The translations under genes and the position numbers were made by a program. Source: Pseudomonadota bacterium (lineage in GTDB: Bacteria > Pseudomonadota > Gammaproteobacteria > Pseudomonadales > Moraxellaceae). Taken from it: 46,977 nucleotides of DNA. The notes under the pieces are model-generated. The model saw only the letters and a program-made list of their open reading frames with translations, did not search any database and was not told the DNA's origin. This document shows positions 17,202 through 25,034 of this stretch, one piece after another. Position 1 is the first letter of the stretch. Each line of letters starts with the position of its first letter. Location: assembly GCA_021851865.1 (NCBI GenBank), contig JAJZBU010000020.1, positions 1 to 46,977 on the forward strand, given 5' to 3'.

Positions 17202-18521
17202 ATGCGTTTGATCTTGATGATGCTGGTGGGCCTGAGCTTGCCCTGGCTCCTGAGCGCCTGCGGCGGCAGCGGCGCCACCCCAGGCAGCACCATACTGGTC
17301 AGCAATAGCGTCGGCCTGACCTCGAACGCGAGCGGCGGCAACGTCATGAATGTCGTGGTCGACGGCGGCGTGCCCAGTCTGATCCAGCAGAATGGCGGCT
17401 ACCCTGTCTATATCGATGGCCTGTTCACCAGCGTCCAGGTCTGTGTGCCGGGGACGTCGAGCTGCCAGACCATCGATCACGTCCTCGTCGACACCGGCTC
17501 GGTCGGCCTGCGCCTGCTCAGTTCCCAGGCGCAAGGCGAACTCAGCCTGCCCCTGCCAGCGGTCAACGACGGCACCGCCGCCCTCTATGAGTGCACGCAG
17601 TTCGCCGACGGCTACAGCTGGGGCAGCGTCAACAGCGCCGACGTGCACCTCGGCGGCGAGACCGCCGGTAACGTGCCCATCCAGATCATCGGCGTCAACA
17701 CCGCCTGGATACCCAACACCTGCAGCAACAACAGCATCAACAACACCGAAGAGGACAACCTCAACGGCCTACAGGCCAACGGCATCCTCGGCATTGGCGT
17801 TTTCACGCAGGATTGCGGGCAGAACGGCTGCACTCCCAACCCCTATTACGACTGCACCAACACCAGCTGCCTGGTGCCGACGCAGGTGCCGGTGCAGCAG
17901 GTCAGCAATCCCGTCTCCCTGCTCGCTCAGGACAACAACGGCGTCCTCATCCGCCTGCCCGGCATCCAGCCCACCGGTGCCAGCAGCGTCACCGGCCAGA
18001 TGCTGCTCGGCGTCAACACCGAGGCGGACAACATCCTCGCCAGCTCGGCGCACGTCCTGCAGCTCGATCCCGCCATGGGCCAGTTGAATCCGACGGCCAG
18101 CGCCACTGGCCTTGGCAACAGCAGTGGCAGCGGTAACGGCGTCTTCAGTACCGCTTACACCGACAGCGGCACCAGCGTCTATGAGTTCGGCCAGACTTAC
18201 TCGGCACTGCCCGCCTGCGCCAGCAGCAGCCCTGGCACCGGCTTCAGCTGTCCTGCGCAGACGGTGACCTCGACGGTCACCCTCACCGGCTACGGCAGCA
18301 GTATCAGCGCCCAAACGCAGGTCCTGCTGGCCAACGCCAGCACCCTCTTCGTCAACGCCAATTACGCCGCCTTCAACGACCTGGTGGCACCGGGGCCGAA
18401 TGACCAGACGATGGTGCTCGGCCTGCCCTTCTTCTTTGGTCGCGACATCGCCAGCGTCATCAGCGGTAGCCCTTTGACCCAGGCTGGGCAGACTTATATC
18501 GGTCCGCTGATCGCTTTCTAG
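17202..18521 (+). CDS. DUF3443 lipoprotein with pepsin-like bilobal motifs
   Basis: A 439-residue lipoprotein. The signal peptide ends in the lipobox LLSAC (Cys20). ATG 17202 is chosen because GAGGAG lies 5 bases upstream. Matches to DUF3443 include IDHVLVDTGSVGLRLLSS and ANGILGIGVFTQDCG. In order along the chain I see motifs typical of A1 aspartic peptidases. These are D97-T-G-S with a following GLRLL; a flap-like GYSWGS with Tyr138; NGILGIG (193-199); TGQMLLGVNTEADN in the place of the pepsin second-lobe FGGID segment; D321-S-G-T-S; and a terminal MVLGLPFFFGR (404-414), resembling ILGDxFLR. This suggests a pepsin-like fold with both catalytic aspartates present. Several cysteines suggest disulfides. 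Protease activity is inference; the family is formally of unknown function. Confidence 0.85.
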   Translation: MRLILMMLVGLSLPWLLSACGGSGATPGSTILVSNSVGLTSNASGGNVMNVVVDGGVPSLIQQNGGYPVYIDGLFTSVQVCVPGTSSCQTIDHVLVDTGSVGLRLLSSQAQGELSLPLPAVNDGTAALYECTQFADGYSWGSVNSADVHLGGETAGNVPIQIIGVNTAWIPNTCSNNSINNTEEDNLNGLQANGILGIGVFTQDCGQNGCTPNPYYDCTNTSCLVPTQVPVQQVSNPVSLLAQDNNGVLIRLPGIQPTGASSVTGQMLLGVNTEADNILASSAHVLQLDPAMGQLNPTASATGLGNSSGSGNGVFSTAYTDSGTSVYEFGQTYSALPACASSSPGTGFSCPAQTVTSTVTLTGYGSSISAQTQVLLANASTLFVNANYAAFNDLVAPGPNDQTMVLGLPFFFGRDIASVISGSPLTQAGQTYIGPLIAF

Positions 18522-18533
18522 TTAGAGACCCGT

Positions 18534-18553
18534 GCGGCGACGCACGTCGCCGC
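18534..18553. terminator. Hairpin between convergent DUF3443 and gap genes
   Basis: A perfect 8-bp GC-rich stem, GCGGCGAC / GTCGCCGC, with loop GCAC. It lies 12 bases after the lipoprotein stop and 32 bases from the gap stop. No T-run follows on either side, so it may be an RNA end-stabilising structure rather than a classical terminator. Confidence 0.4.
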
Positions 18554-18585
18554 CCGCTCTCATCGCCTGCCCTCGCCGCGGTGGC

Positions 18586-20034
18586 TCAGGCTGGATAGAT
18601 CGGATAGCTGATGCCGGCGAGGTCCTCGATGATGCGCACGACCTGGCAGCTGTAGCCGACTTCATTGTCATACCAGATGTACATGGTGACGTGGTTGCCA
18701 TTGACGATGGTCGCCTGTGCGTCGAAGACGCCGGCAGCACGCGAACCGATGAAGTCGGTGGAGACCACCTCGGTCGAGTTGGTGTAGTCGATCTGACGCT
18801 GGAAACGCGAGGTCAGCGCGACGTCGCGCATGAACTCGTTGATCTCGTCACGGCTGACCGGCTGCGGCAAGGCCAGGTTGAGGATAGCCAGGGAGACGTT
18901 CGGCGTCGGCACCCGAATGGAGTTGCCGGTCAGTTTGCCGGCCAGCTCCGGCAGTGCCTTGGCCACCGCCTTGGCGGCACCGGTCTCGGTGATCACCATA
19001 TTGAGCACCGCCGAACGACCACGACGATCCGACTTGTGATAGTTGTCGATCAGATTCTGGTCGTTGGTGAAGCTGTGCACGGTTTCGACGTGGCCGCTGA
19101 CGATGCCAAAGTGGTCATGGATCACCTTGAGCACCGGCGTGATGGCATTGGTGGTGCAGGAAGCCGCCGACAGGATCTTGTCGCTTGCATCAACTTCCTT
19201 GTCGTTGACGCCGAAGACGACGTTCTTGATGTCGCCTTTCGCCGGCGCAGTGAGCAGGACACGGGCGATGCCCGGACAGTTCAGATGCCGCCCGAGGCCA
19301 TCGCGGTCCTTGAGCTTGCCGGTGTTGTCGATGAGGATGGCGTCATGGATGCCGTAGCTGGTGTAGTCGATGTCTTCCGGCTGATTGGCGTAGATGACCT
19401 TGATGTAGTTACCGTTGGCGATGATCGCCTCGTTTTCTTCATCCACCGCGATGGTGCCGTCAAAAGCCCCATGCACCGAGTCACGACGCAGCAAAGAGGC
19501 GCGCTTTTGCAGATCGCCCTCCGAGCTCTTGCGCACCACCACGGCGCGTATCCGCAAGCCTTCACCGCCACCGGCCTTCTCGATGATGAGACGCGCCAGC
19601 ATGCGGCCGATGCGTCCGAAACCATAGAGGACGACGTCGGTGGGATGAACGATGCGCGAGCCGCCCAGGCTGGACGCGAGTTCACGCCGCAAAAAGTCGA
19701 CCGGACTCAGATCGCTGGCCTCACGGTATTGCACGGCGAGCTTGCCGATGTCGATACGGCAGGGACCAAGATCGAGCTCCTGCATCGCCATCAGCAGCGG
19801 GTAGGTGTCGACCGCCGACAGGTCGCCCGCGATCATGCGCACGCGGCGATGATGCTTGAGAATCTGGATCACCGACTGATTGACCAGGCTGCGCCCATAG
19901 ACGACGACGACGACATTGCGTTCGCGATAGAGTTTGCCAATCACCGGAATCATCGATTCCGCCAAGGCCTCCCGATGCTTCCAACGTCCAAAATGATCCT
20001 CTGAGAGGGCCTTCAAGGTGGCGGCGTCGCTCAT
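18586..20034 (-). CDS. gap: Glyceraldehyde-3-phosphate dehydrogenase, long form
   Basis: A 482-residue enzyme that oxidises glyceraldehyde-3-phosphate to 1,3-bisphosphoglycerate with NAD(P). The catalytic part begins near residue 133. The Rossmann loop is GFGRIGR (138-144), and the active-site Cys293 lies in SAASCTTNAITP. The GNSIRVPTPNVS and WYDNEVGYS segments are standard. An extra N-terminal domain of about 130 residues is typical of the long GAPDH found in Pseudomonas and Acinetobacter, so it is not a fusion artefact. AGAGG precedes the ATG by 8 bases. The gene is convergent with the DUF3443 operon and downstream of yaaA on the same strand. Confidence 0.95.
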   Translation of the reverse strand: MSDAATLKALSEDHFGRWKHREALAESMIPVIGKLYRERNVVVVVYGRSLVNQSVIQILKHHRRVRMIAGDLSAVDTYPLLMAMQELDLGPCRIDIGKLAVQYREASDLSPVDFLRRELASSLGGSRIVHPTDVVLYGFGRIGRMLARLIIEKAGGGEGLRIRAVVVRKSSEGDLQKRASLLRRDSVHGAFDGTIAVDEENEAIIANGNYIKVIYANQPEDIDYTSYGIHDAILIDNTGKLKDRDGLGRHLNCPGIARVLLTAPAKGDIKNVVFGVNDKEVDASDKILSAASCTTNAITPVLKVIHDHFGIVSGHVETVHSFTNDQNLIDNYHKSDRRGRSAVLNMVITETGAAKAVAKALPELAGKLTGNSIRVPTPNVSLAILNLALPQPVSRDEINEFMRDVALTSRFQRQIDYTNSTEVVSTDFIGSRAAGVFDAQATIVNGNHVTMYIWYDNEVGYSCQVVRIIEDLAGISYPIYPA

Positions 20035-20131
20035 AAGCTGACCTCTGCTATCTGCTCAATGAAAGGCCGTTATTTTAACAGATTTTTAGTCGCTGCCGTC
20101 GGCGACACACAAAATGGCCGGGACGACGGTA

Positions 20132-20920
20132 TCAAGCGCTCGTATCGGCCGCCAGACGCCGCACAAAGCAGGGCGCCTGGGGCTGCGACAAAGCAGCGTC
20201 ATAGCGATAGCCGGCGACGGCAAAGTCCTGCAGATCCTGCGCCTGACGCGGCGCCTGGCGCAAAATCCAGTCGGCCATGCTGCCGCGTGCGCGCTTGGCA
20301 TAAAAACTGACGATGCGGTAAGGTCCATCGCCGCGCGCGTCAAGAAACCGCGGCGCGATCACCGGGGTGGCCAAGGCGGCGACATCGACCGCCTTGAAGT
20401 ATTCCTGCGACGCCAGATTGACCAGCGGCCCACCCGCCTGGGCCAGATCCTCCTGCAGTAGCGCGCCGATGGTAGGCCGCCAAAACGCATAGAGGTCGCG
20501 GCTTGCATCGACAGCCAGGGCCGTCCCCATCTCGAGACGATAGGCCTGTAGGGCATCCTGCGGCCGTAGCACGCCATAGAGGCCGGAGAGCAGACGTAGA
20601 TGCACCTGCGCCCGCGCCCAAAGCGTCGCATCCCAATCCTGCGCTCGCAACCCTTCGTAGACGTCACCGGCGAAGGCCAGAGCGGCGACACGCACCGCGC
20701 CGTGATCCGGCTGCATCCGCCAGGCGGCATAGCGTTCGTGATTGAGCCTGGCGAGCGCGTCGCTGAGCGCCATGAGTGCGCGCAACTGCGCGGTACTTTG
20801 CGTGCGCAAGACCTCGATCAGACGCGCACTCGCCGGCAGAGCCCGCGCCTGGCTCACCGGTGGATCGCTCGGCAATGCCTGCATATCGAGGCTTTTCGCA
20901 GGAGACAGCAGAACCAGCAT
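20132..20920 (-). CDS. yaaA: YaaA/UPF0246 family peroxide-stress protein
   Basis: A 262-residue protein. It begins MLVLLSPAKSLDM, the family's usual start; an in-frame ATG seven codons upstream is less likely, since GGAG is correctly spaced before 20920. Family hallmarks are YGVLRPQDALQAYRLEMG, VNLASQEYFKAV and FYAKRARGSMADWIL. In E. coli YaaA limits free iron during hydrogen peroxide stress and binds DNA. It lies upstream of gap with a 97-base gap and divergent from the crotonase gene. Confidence 0.93.
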   Translation of the reverse strand: MLVLLSPAKSLDMQALPSDPPVSQARALPASARLIEVLRTQSTAQLRALMALSDALARLNHERYAAWRMQPDHGAVRVAALAFAGDVYEGLRAQDWDATLWARAQVHLRLLSGLYGVLRPQDALQAYRLEMGTALAVDASRDLYAFWRPTIGALLQEDLAQAGGPLVNLASQEYFKAVDVAALATPVIAPRFLDARGDGPYRIVSFYAKRARGSMADWILRQAPRQAQDLQDFAVAGYRYDAALSQPQAPCFVRRLAADTSA

Positions 20921-20975
20921 GAGAGAACTCCAGATCGGCATTCACAGGCGCGCATTCACCCCCTAAACTGAGGGG

Positions 20976-20981
20976 TATAAA
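20976..20981 (+). promoter_or_regulatory. Candidate -10 box for the crotonase operon
   Basis: TATAAA lies 22 bases before the ATG at 21003. Just upstream, CCCC(20959-20962) and GGGG(20972-20975) could pair around CTAAACTGA. No convincing -35 is seen, so this is a weak call. Confidence 0.35.
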
Positions 20982-21002
20982 GCATCGCATCGACAGACGA
21001 CT

Positions 21003-21698
21003 ATGAAGCAAATCAGCCTCAGCCGACAAGGCCCTGTATGGATACTTCGTCTCAGCACGAATGAGAGTGCGGGCGGGCTCGATGACGATGATCTCGTCGC
21101 TCTCGACGCCGCCCTCGATACGGTCGAGGCGGGCAGCGACAACGCCGCCCTCATCGTCCACGGCGAGAACCCGCACACTTGGTGCAATGGCATCGACCTG
21201 CCCTGGCTGATGACCCAGGATGAAGTCGCGCATCGCCGCTTCATCAGCCATCTCGAGGAACTGCTGCTGCGTCTGTCGCTGTGCAATCTGCCGACCATCG
21301 CCTGTCTGCATGGCGACTGCTACGCCGCCGGCGCCCTGCTCGCCTTCGCCTGTGACTTTCGTCTCATGCGCGAAGATCGTGCCCGCCTCTGTCTCTCCCA
21401 GGTCAAGCTGAAGATGCCCTACACGCCGGCCATGCTCGCCGTCCTGCACCAGGCGGCGCCAGCGCAAGCTATCTGGGGAATGGCCCTGACCGCGCACGCC
21501 TGCCTCGGCGCTGAGGCCTTGCGCTTGCAGTTGGTCGATCGCATTCATCCCGCCGATCGGCTCTTTCATCACTGCCTCGAATTCGCCGAACAGATGGCGC
21601 AGCGCCACCGCGCCACCTACAGCGAGATCAAGCACGGACTGCGCGCCGAAACGCGGGCGCTGTGGCAACGGCGGCGACATGGCCTGGAGACCTCATGA
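21003..21698 (+). CDS. Crotonase-fold protein lacking the usual catalytic glutamates
   Basis: A 231-residue enoyl-CoA hydratase/isomerase superfamily member. The fold is indicated by NAALIVHGENPHTWCNGIDL (CoA and oxyanion-hole region) and by HGDCYAAGALLAFACDFRLM. Aligned to classical hydratases, the first catalytic Glu position is Leu (AGALLAFACD) and the second is Gln (LCLSQVKLKMP). So hydratase chemistry of the normal type is unlikely. An isomerase, hydrolase or non-catalytic CoA-binding role is possible. The stop overlaps the downstream radical SAM gene by 4 bases, so the two are translationally linked. Confidence 0.82.
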   Translation: MKQISLSRQGPVWILRLSTNESAGGLDDDDLVALDAALDTVEAGSDNAALIVHGENPHTWCNGIDLPWLMTQDEVAHRRFISHLEELLLRLSLCNLPTIACLHGDCYAAGALLAFACDFRLMREDRARLCLSQVKLKMPYTPAMLAVLHQAAPAQAIWGMALTAHACLGAEALRLQLVDRIHPADRLFHHCLEFAEQMAQRHRATYSEIKHGLRAETRALWQRRRHGLETS

Positions 21699-22762
21699 CG
21701 CTGACCATCGCCACCTTGAAGCAAAGACTGCTCGACCTCGGGGCGCGTCCGGTGCATCACGACGCCATCTTGCGCGCTTGGCTACAGGCCCAGCCGCTCG
21801 ATCGCGGCACGCGCCGACAACCGGGAGAGCATTCCTTTCCCCTCCGCCTGCGGCAAGGTCTGCCGGCTCTCGCCGACGAACTCGCCCAGGTCCTGCGGCG
21901 GCGTTCCGAACATCCGGCGCAAGATGGCTCACGTCGCTGGCTGCTGGCGCTTGCGGATGAGCTGCTGATCGAAAGCGTCCTCCTGCCGCGCGCTGGCTTG
22001 TGCATCTCCAGCCAGGTCGGCTGTGCCGTCGGCTGCCGTTTCTGCATGACCGGCCGCAGCGGCCTGCTGCGGCAACTGAGCAGTCTCGAGATGGTCGCGC
22101 AGGTGGTGCTGGCGCGCCAGAAAACGACGATCCGCAAGGTCGTCTTCATGGGCATGGGCGAACCCGCCCACAACCTCGACCAGGTCATCGAGACCATCGA
22201 ACTGCTCGGCACATACGGCGACATCGCGCACAAGAACCTGGTGTTGTCGACGGTCGGCGATGAGCGCGTCTTCTCCCGCCTGCCGCAGATGCGCGTCAAA
22301 CCAGCGCTCGCGCTCTCCTTGCACACCACGCGCGCTGATCTGCGCGCTGAGCTCCTGCCGCGGGCGCCGCAGATCCCGCCCGCCGATCTCATCGCCGCGG
22401 CGGAAGATTACGCCCGCCGGGTCGCTTATCCGATCCAGCTGCAATGGACCCTGCTCGCCGGCATCAACGATGGCGACGACGAGATCGCCGCCCTGGCGAC
22501 CCTGCTGCGCGGCAAATACGCCGTCCTCAACCTGATTCCTTACAACAGCCTGAGCCGTGACGGCCCAAGCCACGAGGATTACCGGCGTCCGGATGACGCG
22601 CACATCGCCCGCATGGTCGCGCAGTTGCAGCACCACGGCATTCTCACCAAGGTACGGCAGAGCGCCGGCCAGGATGTCGACGGCGGTTGCGGCCAGCTGC
22701 GCGCCCGCGCCATCGACCTGCGTCCGCGCCCCTCGCCACGAGCGACCCTGCATGCCACATGA
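21695..22762 (+). CDS. RlmN/Cfr-family radical SAM RNA methyltransferase
   Basis: A 355-residue enzyme. The radical SAM cluster motif is C110-x3-C114-x2-C117 (VGCAVGCRFCMTG) and the second conserved cysteine is C332 in GQDVDGGCGQL. Together these are the pair needed for the methyl-transfer mechanism of RlmN and Cfr. VFMGMGEPAHN and IESVLLP match the family. It lacks the RNL triplet that usually follows the cluster in RlmN (here LLRQLSS), so it looks like a divergent paralogue rather than the housekeeping RlmN. The target (A2503, tRNA or other) cannot be told. ATG 21695 is used, with GGAG upstream. Confidence 0.85.
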   Translation: MTLTIATLKQRLLDLGARPVHHDAILRAWLQAQPLDRGTRRQPGEHSFPLRLRQGLPALADELAQVLRRRSEHPAQDGSRRWLLALADELLIESVLLPRAGLCISSQVGCAVGCRFCMTGRSGLLRQLSSLEMVAQVVLARQKTTIRKVVFMGMGEPAHNLDQVIETIELLGTYGDIAHKNLVLSTVGDERVFSRLPQMRVKPALALSLHTTRADLRAELLPRAPQIPPADLIAAAEDYARRVAYPIQLQWTLLAGINDGDDEIAALATLLRGKYAVLNLIPYNSLSRDGPSHEDYRRPDDAHIARMVAQLQHHGILTKVRQSAGQDVDGGCGQLRARAIDLRPRPSPRATLHAT

Positions 22763-23594
22763 CTCCGACCTGCAATGCCTGGGGCCGCATCTGCACACCC
22801 TGTGCGCGCACAATCCCAGCCCGATGACCGGCACCGGGACGCAGTCCTATTTCATCGGTCAGCATGAACTCCTGCTCGTCGATCCCGGTCCCGATCTACC
22901 CGATCAGTGTGCACGACTGCTGCAGGCCATCGCCGCGCTCGATGGCCGCCTCTGCGGCATCGTCCTCACCCATCTGCACCGCGACCATGCGCCGGCGGCG
23001 CGCGCCCTGCACGCCAGCACCGGCGCGCCCATCTACGCCATGCCCGCCACGCCCGCCGACAGCCTGCAACTCCAGGACCTGCCCTTGCAGGCGCTGCACG
23101 ATGGGCAACTGCTGGCGACCGACGGCGGCGATCTGCGCACTGTGCACACCCCAGGTCATGTCGACAATCACTGCTGCTTCTGGTGGGAGTCTGGCGGCGA
23201 CCTGCTCACCGGCGATCATCTGATCACCGGCTCGACCGTGGTCATCATTCCCCCTTATGGCCATATGGGTCGCTACATGGACTCGCTCGAGCGCCTGTCG
23301 CACTGGCCGATCCGACGCCTTTTACCCGGTCATGGTGCGCCGATGCGCGATGCCCAGGCGGTGATCGCCGCCACCTTGGCGCACCGCCGCGCCCGCGCCG
23401 CCAAGGTCCTGGCGCAACTGCGCCCTGAGAGCGAGGCCCTGGCCAGCCTGCTCACCCGCGTCTACGACGACGCCCCCACCCATCTGCACGCACTCGCCGC
23501 TCTCTCCTTGCAGGCACATCTGCTGCAACTGCAGGAAGAAGGGCTGGCCGAGGAAAGCGCGTCGGGCTGGCGCCTCACGGCGTCCAGCCGGTAA
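22752..23594 (+). CDS. Metallo-beta-lactamase-fold hydrolase (LACTB2-like)
   Basis: A 280-residue protein with the zinc motif THLHRDHAPA (H74, H76, D78, H79), a later HTPGHVDNH and LLTGDHLITG, and RLLPGHGAPM. These are the metal ligands of the superfamily. The C-terminal tail (HRRARAAKVLAQL to the end) is a winged-helix-like region seen in LACTB2-type hydrolases, which act on RNA or thioesters. It overlaps the radical SAM gene by 11 bases. The last 20 bases overlap the convergent NHL lipoprotein gene. Its substrate is unknown; co-location with an RNA methylase makes RNA one option. Confidence 0.85.
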   Translation: MPHDSDLQCLGPHLHTLCAHNPSPMTGTGTQSYFIGQHELLLVDPGPDLPDQCARLLQAIAALDGRLCGIVLTHLHRDHAPAARALHASTGAPIYAMPATPADSLQLQDLPLQALHDGQLLATDGGDLRTVHTPGHVDNHCCFWWESGGDLLTGDHLITGSTVVIIPPYGHMGRYMDSLERLSHWPIRRLLPGHGAPMRDAQAVIAATLAHRRARAAKVLAQLRPESEALASLLTRVYDDAPTHLHALAALSLQAHLLQLQEEGLAEESASGWRLTASSR

Positions 23595-24672
23595 AGACCG
23601 CCACTCCGGCGTCTTCGCTCAACAGCATCTGCCCGGGCCCGAGCGTGGCCAGCCCCTGCACGGCGGCGAGCTGCGTCCAGGCCACCCCCTGCGTCGAGCT
23701 ACCCGGTGCGAGCAAGGTCGTCACCTGTCCGGCGGTGATACGGCGCAGATGCTCATCGCCGGCGTCATAAACCCAGACGCTGCCACTGGCGTCGACCGCG
23801 ACCTGCGTCGGTTGATCGAACAGGGCCGTCGCTGCCGCCCCATCGCTGCTGCCTGCCACCCCCGCCGTTCCAGCCAGGGTCGTCACCACGCCGCTGGCGC
23901 TGACCTTGCGCACCACCTGATTGAAGGTGTCGGCGACGTAGAGATTCCCTGCGGCATCGATGCACAGGCCTTGCGGACCATTGAAACGCGCCGTCGCACC
24001 ACTGCCGTCACTGTATCCGGCGACGCCGGCGCTACCGGCCAAGGTGCTGACGACGCCGAGCGGAGTGATCTTGCGCAGGGTGTGATTGAGGCTGTCGCTG
24101 ACATAGACGTTGCCGCCGCTGTCGACCGCGATGCCCCAGGGGCCATCGAAAGAGGCGGCGCTACCGGTGCCATCGCTGCTGCCGAGGCTGCCGGCGGTGC
24201 CGGCGAGCGTCGTCACCTGCAAGGCCGGGCTGATCTTGCGCACGGTTTGATTGCCGGTGTCACTGACATAGAGGTTGCCCGCCTGATCGATGGTAATGGC
24301 GCGCGGCGCAGTGAAACTGGCCGCGTTACCCTGACCATCGCTGCTGCCATAGACACCGGCGCTGCCGAGCGGCGTCGTCACCTGTCCTTGCGCGCTGATG
24401 CGGCGCACCACGGTGGCGTCATCGAGGACCCAGACATTGCCACCGCTGTCACTGACCAGACCCTGGGCGCCGTTGAACTGGGCGCTGGCGGCACTGCCGT
24501 CGAGGTGACCGACGGGGGTCGCTGCCGCCCCCGCCAAGATGCTCAAGGTCAGCGGATTGCTGACCGCCGCCGGCGACGACATAACCGTCCCGCCGCCACA
24601 GGCGCTCAGGAACAGGCTCAGCGCGAGGCCGAGGTGACGGAGATGTAGCGATGCTCTTCGATCCAATGCCAT
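23575..24672 (-). CDS. NHL-repeat lipoprotein
   Basis: A 365-residue lipoprotein. The start MALDRRASLHLRHLGLALSL leads to the lipobox LSAC followed by GGG, and AAAGGA precedes this ATG. The mature part has five clear NHL repeats about 55 residues apart, for example ASFDGPWGIAVDSGGNVYVSD and ARFNGPQGLCIDAAGNLYVAD, each followed by a (V/T)LAG(T/S)AG linker. Such proteins form a beta-propeller used for binding. It is probably an outer-membrane-anchored binding protein with unknown ligand. Its first 55 bases lie inside the end of the GIY-YIG gene in another frame. Confidence 0.85.
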   Translation of the reverse strand: MALDRRASLHLRHLGLALSLFLSACGGGTVMSSPAAVSNPLTLSILAGAAATPVGHLDGSAASAQFNGAQGLVSDSGGNVWVLDDATVVRRISAQGQVTTPLGSAGVYGSSDGQGNAASFTAPRAITIDQAGNLYVSDTGNQTVRKISPALQVTTLAGTAGSLGSSDGTGSAASFDGPWGIAVDSGGNVYVSDSLNHTLRKITPLGVVSTLAGSAGVAGYSDGSGATARFNGPQGLCIDAAGNLYVADTFNQVVRKVSASGVVTTLAGTAGVAGSSDGAAATALFDQPTQVAVDASGSVWVYDAGDEHLRRITAGQVTTLLAPGSSTQGVAWTQLAAVQGLATLGPGQMLLSEDAGVAVFTGWTP

Positions 24673-24920
24673 TTTTCCTTTCGTGTCATGCGTTTGACCA
24701 TCGCCTCGAGACGGCTTGCGGCAGAACGATCGGCACAAGGCCGCCACGCCAGTATGGCCTGCGGCGGATACATGCGCGTATAGCGTGCCCCGCGCCCACG
24801 GCAATGCTGGGTGTAACGCCCGGGCAGATCGCAGGTGATGCCGGTATACAGGGTATCGGCGGCGCAGAGCAAAACATAAACCCCCCAATCTTTCTCCGTG
24901 GCCGGCGCGCAGACACTCAT
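24618..24920 (-). CDS. GIY-YIG nuclease domain protein (UPF0213/YhbQ-like)
   Basis: A 100-residue single-domain protein. WGVYVLLCAADTLYTGIT supplies the VYVL and YTGIT versions of the two tyrosine-glycine motifs. The conserved arginine is in LPGRYTQH and the metal-binding glutamate in SRLEAMVKRMTR. The length and architecture match the YhbQ/UPF0213 group of small GIY-YIG proteins implicated in DNA repair. The start at 24920 is chosen from family length; upstream in-frame codons lie in a repeat tract. Its 3' end overlaps the lipoprotein gene by 55 bases on the same strand. Confidence 0.83.
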   Translation of the reverse strand: MSVCAPATEKDWGVYVLLCAADTLYTGITCDLPGRYTQHCRGRGARYTRMYPPQAILAWRPCADRSAASRLEAMVKRMTRKEKWHWIEEHRYISVTSASR

Positions 24921-24970
24921 CTTTCGATCCCCTTCGCCCCCTTTCGATACCCTTCGCTCCCCTTCGCCCC
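24921..24970. repeat. Short tandem repeat, 10-bp period, five units
   Basis: Five consecutive decamers can be read: CTTTCGATCC, CCTTCGCCCC, CTTTCGATAC, CCTTCGCTCC, CCTTCGCCCC. Alternate units are most alike, so a 20-bp period is also possible. It sits directly upstream of the GIY-YIG start codon on the minus strand and could vary in length by slippage. Confidence 0.7.
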
Positions 24971-24993
24971 CCCTCAACGCTAGGAGCTTGCCC

Positions 24994-25015
24994 GGCGCTG
25001 CGTTAAACTAGCGCC
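24994..25015. promoter_or_regulatory. Inverted repeat before gmhA
   Basis: GGCGCT (24994-24999) and AGCGCC (25010-25015) flank GCGTTAAACT, which contains TAAACT, a plausible -10 hexamer for gmhA (20 bases before AAGGAGA). No good -35 is seen. It may be an operator or simply a hairpin in the leader. Confidence 0.3.
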
Positions 25016-25034
25016 TCGTGACAAGGAGAGACGC

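Noticed and set aside
18532-20004. 490-codon open frame on the plus strand
   Set aside because: Complement of the well-supported gap gene; no recognisable motif.
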